The notes below the pieces were generated by a model. That model was not told the DNA's origin, searched no databases, and worked only from the letters and a program-made list of their open reading frames with translations. Position numbers and translations under genes: made by a program. Below are positions 15,501 through 21,200 of a stretch of 36,901 bases of DNA, one piece after another (the first letter of the stretch is position 1; the number at the start of each line of letters is the position of its first letter). This stretch comes from an uncultured Bacteroidales bacterium (GTDB lineage Bacteria > Bacteroidota > Bacteroidia > Bacteroidales > Bacteroidaceae), in contig CADAWW010000008.1 of assembly GCA_902791675.1 (NCBI GenBank), forward strand, positions 1 through 36,901, written 5' to 3'.

Positions 15501-15816
15501 TGGTACAGCTTTTGAATATATAAGTAAGTCGACTCAGCTACCTGCTCTTAGCTCATACTTTGTTACAAAGTTATCGGAGGAAGAAAAACCGGATCAGATT
15601 ATGCTCCCATTTTTGCCGGAAAGTCCTTCCAAGACAGCAGGGTGGGGCGATATAAATCAAGATGAGGTTATAAACGAAATTGATGTTGAGGTGTTAGCAA
15701 AAACTCTTGTATTAAAAGCTCCAGCAGGTACAGAAAAAGAGTATGGTGATGTTGATGGTGACGGTCGTCTAACCATTGCTGACCTGGTACGTCTCATTAA
15801 TCAAGTTGTTAAATAA
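12583..15816 (+). CDS. Secreted C10-family (streptopain-like) cysteine peptidase with C-terminal dockerin-like tail
   Basis: The 1077-residue protein starts with a signal peptide (MKRIVFTFILAALFSFMANA) and a streptopain-type propeptide (about 21-145, with AYYYVFNAEGGNGYVIVSGD near 63-82). The C10 catalytic domain (about 145-400) has the nucleophile Cys188 in GPAAGCVATAMAQ and His341 in SSGGGHAFVIDGF, followed by FHVNWGWGGGSDGWF. Beta-rich regions come after it (about 400-1015), one of which (near 645-720) resembles CARDB/Ig-like adhesion modules. The last 55 residues hold two EF-hand-like loops, DINQDEVINEID and DVDGDGRLTIAD, as in dockerin type I repeats. The likely role is extracellular proteolysis. 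No T9SS C-terminal signal is obvious. A terminator follows at 15830. Confidence 0.9.
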   Translation: MKRIVFTFILAALFSFMANAESVSKSEAFNIAQQYLISKGKILNQGRTPYRSVRSVAGEPQSAYYYVFNAEGGNGYVIVSGDDRTPEILGYVDNGSFDEDAIPENMKSWLQLYVDQIKFLADNDITVDKHAIRARKMTRSTRHSIPVLINSRWDQGQPYNITCPYYYLEDDEKEATALPKKTGPAAGCVATAMAQVVNFYKFPAKTKAIIPAYSITYTSKKNGSQKTVSQKAIPRNTLIDWDNICDTYSWPSGHIANKQDSAVANLMHMCGQAVQMHYGPSSGAVTSNAKDVFVNMFGFDDSAYWVDRSSCSIDEWFDLIYNELNSGFPVLFNGHSSGGGHAFVIDGFDGEQLFHVNWGWGGGSDGWFLIGILNPGDNSGIGASSSSDGYSMSQGALFNLRLPDNVRTEKSTCMTIHDITVSGTTISGKFLNWTGATNSFNTGIVKINDDNSLSLVGASQTITDMSKNTYNTKSFNIKGRLQPGTYRLSPASKLTANKIWRPELDLKRNYILAEVDEAKNITLTYVKPVEDISVDTIVFPGTLAVDETQEVKVTFRNHADEFSHTCYLFIGKTNTKEDSKSHSIVNIKEGGTAEVSFFFKPSETGIYNIWICRGSDGSNVLGQTTMEVVPAAQAHKASLTVTGFTIHNATSNIVYGNKLIGTVSIRNTGKEAFHDHIKLQVWRQPKGSNTAWSSTSSGVEMSIEPGKTSTASFQFNNLNFDDTYHIAVSNSAANISGGGIWDHSWVPKAGILYWKSSGLVVGQASKGILSAPASAIATYISNVAVSRMASNKNPNTIYYFKDCTRIPTGTVTEANMVVDGSANVVNLYSEHPYYVPDYFEADTAYFHYTFPAEAETGIGWHAFTLPFTPESISRGEFTYELNDSLNHFWIYEFSAITDEGNPIFTPAKELRANTPYLIACDSLFRGLTITFTGYKQPFYTTGSDRMIISSDTYNLFGSTYQPSLKNVYMLNADGTAFEYISKSTQLPALSSYFVTKLSEEEKPDQIMLPFLPESPSKTAGWGDINQDEVINEIDVEVLAKTLVLKAPAGTEKEYGDVDGDGRLTIADLVRLINQVVK

Positions 15817-15829
15817 TTATTATAATGTA

Positions 15830-15864
15830 GCCTCCTCCTCAATAGCATGAGGAGGGGCTTTTTT
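15830..15864 (+). terminator. Rho-independent terminator of the C10 peptidase gene
   Basis: GCCTCCTCCTCA (15830-15841) pairs with TGAGGAGGGGC (15848-15858, with one mismatch or bulge) around a 6-nt loop and is followed by six T. Confidence 0.9.
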
Positions 15865-15878
15865 ATTTATCTGATAAT

Positions 15879-16280
15879 ATGAATCGGTATATAATCCTTC
15901 TTATATTAATTCTCATCGCCCTTACTGGGTGTAAGAAGCAAACCCTTGAAGAACGCATTTATCAAGAGGCCAGGCAGTTTACACTTAAGAACTGCCCCAA
16001 AACCATAGACCAGTTCACAACGTTAGACAGCTGTACATTCAGCATCGTAAAACGTTCTTATTATTACAACTATACAGTCACGGACAATCTGGATATTGAT
16101 TCGCTATATACACAAGAATTATATGACAAGTTCCGAGAGCAGCTGCTTTCTGATATTAAGAACAGCATTCAGCTTAAGACATTAAAAGATGCAGGTATCT
16201 CTTTCTGCTATCGATATCATAGTGCTCGAAGCGGAAAAATACTTATGCTACAGAAATTTACACCCAAAGATTACAAATAA
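15879..16280 (+). CDS. Small lipoprotein of unknown function
   Basis: The 133-residue product begins with a lipoprotein signal peptide (MNRYIILLILILIALTGC). The lipobox LTGC puts the lipidated cysteine at residue 18, followed by KKQ, so export to the periplasm or outer membrane is likely. The mature part is mainly helical and polar, with a YYYNYTVTDNLDIDSLY segment near 65-80 and a C-terminal FCYRYHSARSGKILM strand. I recognise no family. It starts 14 bp after the terminator of the peptidase gene, and no -7 box is seen, so its transcription source is unclear. Confidence 0.75.
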   Translation: MNRYIILLILILIALTGCKKQTLEERIYQEARQFTLKNCPKTIDQFTTLDSCTFSIVKRSYYYNYTVTDNLDIDSLYTQELYDKFREQLLSDIKNSIQLKTLKDAGISFCYRYHSARSGKILMLQKFTPKDYK

Positions 16281-16369
16281 ATACAAGTAATGCCTTGATT
16301 TGTGTCAAGAAAGTGCCATACTTATAAATATTCTGTACAATTTTTAAACAAGATAGTTAAAAGTTGCCG

Positions 16370-16377
16370 TACCTTTG
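16370..16377 (+). promoter_or_regulatory. -7 box (TACCTTTG) for the DUF2582 gene
   Basis: TACCTTTG fits TAnnTTTG and is 48 bp before the ATG at 16426, leaving an AT-rich leader of about 40 nt. No good -33 element is seen. Confidence 0.6.
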
Positions 16378-16425
16378 CAGTGAATAAAATAGTTTATTCA
16401 ACAACTTAATTAACAAAGGATAACT

Positions 16426-16626
16426 ATGACTGAAACAGTTGGTACACTTGCAGGTGCAGTTTGGACTGCACTTAACGAGAATGGTGCTATGGCATCTAAG
16501 GATGTTAAGAAGGCTGCTGGCTTGAAGAGCGATAAGGAACTTTATCTTGCTATGGGTTGGCTCCTTCGTGAAGACAAACTGAATGTTGTCGAAGATGCTA
16601 AGACATTAACACTTTCTCTGAAGTAA
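16426..16626 (+). CDS. Winged helix-turn-helix domain protein, DUF2582 family
   Basis: The 66-residue protein is a single winged-helix domain (TLAGAVWTALNENGAMASKD, then a recognition-helix-like KSDKELYLAMGWLLREDKL and a short wing ending in TLTLSLK). It matches the DUF2582 (PF10771) family of small Bacteroidetes proteins that have the shape of a DNA-binding domain but no known target. The gene has its own -7 box and its own terminator, so it is a single-gene unit, which suggests a well-expressed basic protein. DNA binding is inferred from the fold only. Confidence 0.85.
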   Translation: MTETVGTLAGAVWTALNENGAMASKDVKKAAGLKSDKELYLAMGWLLREDKLNVVEDAKTLTLSLK

Positions 16627-16660
16627 ATTTCAGAAGAAAATTTCAATTATTAAAAAGACG

Positions 16661-16697
16661 AAGGCTCTCGGATTTGTTCCTGAGAGCCTTTATCTTT
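16661..16697 (+). terminator. Terminator after the DUF2582 gene
   Basis: AAGGCTCTCGG (16661-16671) pairs with CTGAGAGCCTT (16680-16690, one mismatch) and is followed by a T-rich stretch broken by A and C. The CinA-type gene ends at 16734 on the other strand, so it may act in both directions. Confidence 0.75.
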
Positions 16698-16733
16698 CAA
16701 TATGTGTTGAAACACGAATTTTCTTATACTATT

Positions 16734-17213
16734 CTAACTATATTCTAATGACTGAAGGCTTTTTAGCAGTCCTTTTAAGGCCTCATCTATTGCATGTTGA
16801 GTATTAGTTTCCCTGTCAATGTTTTGTGTAAGACATTTTGTGATGATTCGCTCTTTTGTACCCCATGCAATCCAAATGGTGCCTGACGGTATACCGTTAG
16901 AACCTTTGTCGGCATATCCCGTGCTGGCAATAGCATAATCGGTTCCAAACATTTTGCATGCACCGCGTACCATTTGTCTTACTACTGGTTCACTGACTAC
17001 ATCATATTTGCTTATATCAATTGTGTTGACACCTAAAAACTCTACTTTAATTTGGTTCTGGTATGCAACAATACCTCCTTGAAAATATTCCGAAGAACCG
17101 CTTACTTTTGTGATTTCTTTGGCTATTCCGCCCCCTGTACAACTCTCAGCTGTAGCCAATGTCAATCCAGCAGCAACCATTCTTCGTTGTATCTCTAAAA
17201 CAGTCTTATACAT
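16734..17213 (-). CDS. CinA C-terminal-type amidohydrolase (nicotinamide-nucleotide amidase family), divergent
   Basis: The 159-residue single-domain product matches the CinA C-terminal/PncC family, which deamidates NMN to nicotinate mononucleotide for NAD recycling. The catalytic serine lies in ATAESCTGGGIA (Ser24), followed by GSSEYFQGGIVAYQNQIKVEFLGV near 40-62 and VSEPVVRQMVRGACKMFG near 73-90. The second family signature, normally SGIAGPxGGT, is instead STGYADKGSNGIPSG (residues about 97-111), so the usual IAGP residues are changed. It may be a second, diverged copy with altered activity. It follows the Gfo/Idh gene by 12 bp on the same strand and is probably co-transcribed. Confidence 0.85.
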   Translation of the reverse strand: MYKTVLEIQRRMVAAGLTLATAESCTGGGIAKEITKVSGSSEYFQGGIVAYQNQIKVEFLGVNTIDISKYDVVSEPVVRQMVRGACKMFGTDYAIASTGYADKGSNGIPSGTIWIAWGTKERIITKCLTQNIDRETNTQHAIDEALKGLLKSLQSLEYS

Positions 17214-17225
17214 TATTCTTCCTTT

Positions 17226-18602
17226 TTATCCACGACGTTCCAGGTATGGAAGTGTATACGGACGTCTGTAATCATAATAATAAAGACGGTGAGCAAATGC
17301 TTCTTTGTCATCGCCAAATGATAGTGTGGCTGGATTCCAGTGTACAGGTCGCTTTAGTTCTCTTGCGATGTTAAACAAACAACATAAGGTATTAGTGCTA
17401 CACCCATACTCAACAGGTGCTATGGGATCTTTATGATTACGTATTGAGTCTATGAAGTTCTGCATGTGAGGAGCACTAACCTCATATTGCCCGGCAGCAA
17501 TAGACTCTTGTTGTTTTTTTAGCTGTTTGCTGTCTGAGCACTCAATGTATCCACGTGCTACTTTGAGCCATCCCTTGTCACCGATGAACTTAATACCTCT
17601 TGCCTCTTTGTCGTCTGTAAATGGGCGTTCTTGCATGATTATACCATTGGCATACTTCATGGTTGCATATTCTATACCGTTATATCCCTGTGGGATAAAC
17701 TCTACAGGGCCTAGTCCGTCCATACCTATGGCAGCCTGTGCAATGTCATACATGTGAGCACCCCAGTCTGCAGGATATCCGTTTCCCGTCTCCTCATACC
17801 AACGCCATGCCCCCCATAGTTTCTCGTTCTCTTCAGGGTCAAGAGAAACTACTGGACAAAGATCAGAATGGTAATGTATCTTAGGATTGTTTAGTGGTCC
17901 CATCCATAGATTGAAATTCAGATTGTCAGGAACAGGCATCTCTGGCAAGTCAAGAGGCTTGGGTGGATCACCTACTCGAACATGAATCTCCTTAATATCA
18001 CCTAATGATCCGTTACGAACCAATGCAATAGCTGTTTGAAATTCATGAGAACTGCGTTGTTGACTTCCCATCTGTAATATACGATTATTTGCCCTGACTG
18101 CACGCTGAATGGCTAGCCCTTCCGTTATAGTATAGGCCAAAGGTTTCTGAACATATACATCTTTTCCTGCCTGTAGTGCATGTATTGCTACCAATGCGTG
18201 CCAATGGTCTGGTGTTGCTATCTCTATAGCATCAATGTCTTTTCTTTCGAGCATTCGCTCGTATTCTTCATAAACATCACAGCGAACAGGCATCTTGTTG
18301 TCCTTCTGCCATTTTGTAACATACCTTCGGAAGCGTTCTTGTTTAATGCTGTCTACATCGCAGCAAGCAGCAACCTGTACGCCAGGGCATGCTGCAAAAC
18401 TACGAAAGTCACTACATCCTTGCTGGCCCAATCCGACAAAGCCCAATACCACTCTGTCACTTGGAGCAATCCTTACACCATTCAAAGTAAAACTTGGCAG
18501 GATCATAAATCCGGCAATACCAGTGGCAGTAGTTGTAATAAACTGCCGGCGAGAAAAGTTTTTTTTCTCCTTTTGATAAGTTTTTGATGTATTCTTACTC
18601 AT
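17226..18602 (-). CDS. Gfo/Idh/MocA-family NAD(P)-dependent oxidoreductase with Tat-type signal
   Basis: The 458-residue product has a twin-arginine-like N-terminus (FSRRQFITTTATGIAGFMIL, residues about 16-35), the Rossmann domain of the family (VVLGFVGLGQQGCSDF near 51-66), the segment DHWHALVAIHALQAGKDVYVQKP (about 131-153) in which the usual EKP is QKP with the lysine kept, and the C-terminal Gfo/Idh domain (NGYPADWGAHMYDIAQAAIG near 272-291). Members act on sugars or polyols, and exported Bacteroidetes and Planctomycetes versions include glycosidase-like enzymes working through redox chemistry. The substrate is unknown here. It is divergent from dnaB, with a -7 box at 18657. Confidence 0.9.
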   Translation of the reverse strand: MSKNTSKTYQKEKKNFSRRQFITTTATGIAGFMILPSFTLNGVRIAPSDRVVLGFVGLGQQGCSDFRSFAACPGVQVAACCDVDSIKQERFRRYVTKWQKDNKMPVRCDVYEEYERMLERKDIDAIEIATPDHWHALVAIHALQAGKDVYVQKPLAYTITEGLAIQRAVRANNRILQMGSQQRSSHEFQTAIALVRNGSLGDIKEIHVRVGDPPKPLDLPEMPVPDNLNFNLWMGPLNNPKIHYHSDLCPVVSLDPEENEKLWGAWRWYEETGNGYPADWGAHMYDIAQAAIGMDGLGPVEFIPQGYNGIEYATMKYANGIIMQERPFTDDKEARGIKFIGDKGWLKVARGYIECSDSKQLKKQQESIAAGQYEVSAPHMQNFIDSIRNHKDPIAPVEYGCSTNTLCCLFNIARELKRPVHWNPATLSFGDDKEAFAHRLYYYDYRRPYTLPYLERRG

Positions 18603-18656
18603 GGTAATGATTTGTTTTTAGTTTAATTTTCATAAAGTAATATTACTTATCTAATA

Positions 18657-18664
18657 CAAAGATA
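18657..18664 (-). promoter_or_regulatory. -7 box (TATCTTTG) for the Gfo/Idh-cinA pair
   Basis: TATCTTTG on the minus strand, 54 bp before the ATG at 18602. A TTTG (complement of 18688-18691) lies 23 bp further upstream, slightly long for a -33 element. Confidence 0.55.
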
Positions 18665-18749
18665 TAAATATTTTTTCACCAGGTAATCAAACGAAGTGAT
18701 TTTTCTTTATTTTTAATGATGAAGTCTTTCTGTTATTCAAACTTTTCTT

Positions 18750-18757
18750 TAACTTTG
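18750..18757 (+). promoter_or_regulatory. -7 box (TAACTTTG) for dnaB
   Basis: TAACTTTG ends 28 bp before the dnaB ATG at 18786. The divergent Gfo/Idh box lies about 90 bp away, so the two promoters face apart within a 183-bp gap. Confidence 0.6.
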
Positions 18758-18785
18758 CATATCAAATATATACTTAAAGTAACAA

Positions 18786-20336
18786 ATGGCAGAGAGAAGA
18801 AAGCAGACAACAAAGATTGTTGAAGTGCCTAGTGTCGATCAGTACGGTCATAAGCAGCCACAGAGTCTGGATATGGAGGTAGCTGTGATTGGAGCTTTAA
18901 TGGTGGAGCAGGAAGCTTGGGGGCTTGTGGCAGAAGTACTGAAACCAGAGAGTTTCTATGATAAACGCCACCAGATTATTTTTCAGGCTATTCAAACATT
19001 GAATGTTGAACAGAAGCCTGTTGATATTATGACCGTTTGTGACCAGTTAGAGCGAACTGGAATGCTTGAAGATGCTGGAGGTAATACTTATCTGATGCAG
19101 ATTAATGCGGAAGTAGCCAGTAGTGCCCATATCTTGTATCATGCTAAAATTATTGCTCAAAAATCTCTAGCCCGTCAACTAATTACGTTTGCTAGCTATA
19201 TTCAAACACAAGCGTTTGACTCAACTATTGATGTAGCAGATTTAATGCAAACAGCTGAAAGCCAACTGTTTTCTATTTCGCAGAAAAATCTAAAGAAAGA
19301 TTACACCCAAATTAATCCTGTCATAGACAATGTATATAAGCTGTTGAAACAGGCTGCTGCACGTGAAGGTGGCTTAAGTGGCTTAAGTTCTGGATTTGAA
19401 GAACTTGACAAGATGACAAGTGGATGGCAGAACAGTGATTTAATTATTATAGCTGCCCGTCCTGCAATGGGTAAAACTGCATTTGTCTTGAGTATGCTTA
19501 AGAAAATGGCTGTTGACAATGGTGTGCCGGTTGCAATGTTCTCTTTGGAGATGAGCAATGAACAGTTGGTTCAGCGTCTTATGGTAAATGTGAGTGAAAT
19601 AAGTGGCGAGAAGTTACGTAGTGCTCAGTTACAACCTTACGAGTGGGGCCAGTTGGATGCTCGGGTACGTCAACTTTGGGATGCTCCTATCTATGTAGAT
19701 GATACGCCTCAGCTTACCGTATTTGAGTTACAGACTAAAGCGCGCCGACTCGTTCGTGAACATGGTGTTAAGGTCATCATGATTGACTATCTACAGTTGA
19801 TGCATGCTAGTGGATTGAATATTAATAGCCGACAAGAAGAAGTATCGACAATCAGCCGTTCGCTGAAAGGGTTGGCCAAGGAGTTGAATATTCCTATTAT
19901 TGCATTAAGTCAGTTAAACCGTGGAGTTGAGAATCGTGAAGGTGAGGAAGGAAAGCGTCCACAGTTGAGTGACTTGCGTGAATCCGGTGCCATTGAGCAG
20001 GATGCTGATATTGTCTGCTTTATCCACCGTCCTGAATATTACCACATCTATACTGACCAGTCGGGGCAGAGCTGGAGAGGTCTAGCTCAGTTTATCATTG
20101 CCAAGCACCGAAATGGACAAGTGGGAGATATCAAGTTGCAGTTCAAGAGTGAGTTTGCCCGCTTTGAGGACTTGGAAACGCACATCCCATTACCTGGAGA
20201 GAAGTCTAGCGACATGGGTGGACGTTTTGTGGCAGAGAAACTTTCACCAGAAGAGATGGCTAATGCACAGAACCAGCTCTCTTCAGAGGATGAATCACCA
20301 TTTGCTGGACTTTCTGCAGATAATCCACCTTTTTAA
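18786..20336 (+). CDS. dnaB: Replicative DNA helicase
   Basis: The 516-residue protein is the hexameric helicase that unwinds DNA at the replication fork. The N-terminal DnaB domain (about 24-130, PQSLDMEVAVIGALMVEQEA) is followed by the RecA-like ATPase. Walker A lies in ARPAMGKTAF (about 223-232, Lys230 and Thr231), then FSLEMSNEQLVQRL, Walker B in VIMIDYLQLMH, then SRSLKGLAKELNIPIIALSQLNR, DLRESGAIEQDAD and the C-terminal FIIAKHRNGQVGDIKLQF loop. The tail after about residue 470 is acidic and variable. Length is normal for Bacteroidetes. No intein or insertion is present. Confidence 0.97.
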   Translation: MAERRKQTTKIVEVPSVDQYGHKQPQSLDMEVAVIGALMVEQEAWGLVAEVLKPESFYDKRHQIIFQAIQTLNVEQKPVDIMTVCDQLERTGMLEDAGGNTYLMQINAEVASSAHILYHAKIIAQKSLARQLITFASYIQTQAFDSTIDVADLMQTAESQLFSISQKNLKKDYTQINPVIDNVYKLLKQAAAREGGLSGLSSGFEELDKMTSGWQNSDLIIIAARPAMGKTAFVLSMLKKMAVDNGVPVAMFSLEMSNEQLVQRLMVNVSEISGEKLRSAQLQPYEWGQLDARVRQLWDAPIYVDDTPQLTVFELQTKARRLVREHGVKVIMIDYLQLMHASGLNINSRQEEVSTISRSLKGLAKELNIPIIALSQLNRGVENREGEEGKRPQLSDLRESGAIEQDADIVCFIHRPEYYHIYTDQSGQSWRGLAQFIIAKHRNGQVGDIKLQFKSEFARFEDLETHIPLPGEKSSDMGGRFVAEKLSPEEMANAQNQLSSEDESPFAGLSADNPPF

Positions 20337-20354
20337 TGTTAATATTTTATCAAT

Positions 20355-20390
20355 AAAAAACCTTCCAGAAAATATCCGGAAGGTTTTTCT
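20355..20390 (+). terminator. Terminator between dnaB and the yebC-family gene, bidirectional
   Basis: ACCTTCC (20360-20366) pairs with GGAAGGT (20378-20384), with A-runs before and T-runs after the stem. It can therefore terminate dnaB on the plus strand and the converging yebC gene (ending at 20417) on the minus strand. Confidence 0.85.
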
Positions 20391-20416
20391 ATTTTGCTAT
20401 AGAGTCGGGGATTTTA

Positions 20417-21160
20417 TTATTCCTCCTCTGGCTTCATATTGGTGTATACAGTCTGAACATCGTCGAACTCCTCCAACTTCTCGATCATCTTGTTAATAGT
20501 CTCTCGCTGTTCGGGCGTAACATCCTTCAGGTCATTGGGGATATAAGTGAATTCACCGCCGACCTCTTCAAAACCATCCGCCTCGAGTTTCTTCTGGATT
20601 TCATTGTAACTGGTTGGCTCACCATATATGGTGATGGTGGTTACATCCTTATCTTCATCATATTCCTCATCATATTCTTCCTCTACACCACAGTCAATCA
20701 TCTCGAGGATGAAGTCATCCATATCCATGTCAGCTTTTTTCTTGAAAGTGAAAACACACTTATGGTCAAAGAGAAAAGCTAAAGATCCAGTTGTACCCAT
20801 ATTACCGCTGAACTTATTGAAAACACTACGTACATCGGCAACAGTACGTGTTGTGTTATCTGTTAGCGTATCAACAAAGATTGCAACTCCATGAGGACCA
20901 TATCCTTCGTAAGTAACAGACTTGTAATCACTCTGGTCTTTTCCCATTGCGTTTTTAATAGCACGCTCTATGTTGTCTTTTGGCATGTTCTCTCGCTTGC
21001 AAACAGCTATAATAGAACGTAGTGCAGGATTATTTTCGGGTTCTGGACCGGCTGCCTTTACTGCTATGGCAATCTGTTTACCCAGACGTGTAAATGTCTT
21101 GGCCATATGGCCCCATCTCTTAAGCTTTGTAGCTTTACGATATTCAAATGCTCTTCCCAT
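20417..21160 (-). CDS. YebC/PmpR-family protein (translation factor or transcription regulator)
   Basis: The 247-residue product is a clear TACO1/YebC family member: the N-terminus MGRAFEYRKATKLKRWGHMA, ITVAVK-like AIAVKAAGPEPENNPAL near 32-48, NMPKDNIERAIKNA near 59-72 and EGYGPHGVAIFVDTLTDN near 84-101. The family was named as transcription regulators; recent work on family members links them to relief of ribosome stalling. The acidic loop in the middle (EEEYDEEYDEDKDV near 157-170) and acidic C-terminus are common in Bacteroidetes versions. It lies 40 bp downstream of pheT and probably shares its transcript. Confidence 0.92.
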   Translation of the reverse strand: MGRAFEYRKATKLKRWGHMAKTFTRLGKQIAIAVKAAGPEPENNPALRSIIAVCKRENMPKDNIERAIKNAMGKDQSDYKSVTYEGYGPHGVAIFVDTLTDNTTRTVADVRSVFNKFSGNMGTTGSLAFLFDHKCVFTFKKKADMDMDDFILEMIDCGVEEEYDEEYDEDKDVTTITIYGEPTSYNEIQKKLEADGFEEVGGEFTYIPNDLKDVTPEQRETINKMIEKLEEFDDVQTVYTNMKPEEE

Positions 21161-21200
21161 ATTTATTAATTCATATCTATTAATTCGTAATTCAAAATTG

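Noticed and set aside
15644..15816. Dockerin-like tail taken as evidence for a cellulosome
   Set aside because: No cohesin or scaffoldin is in the window and the enzyme is a peptidase; a single tail does not support such a complex.
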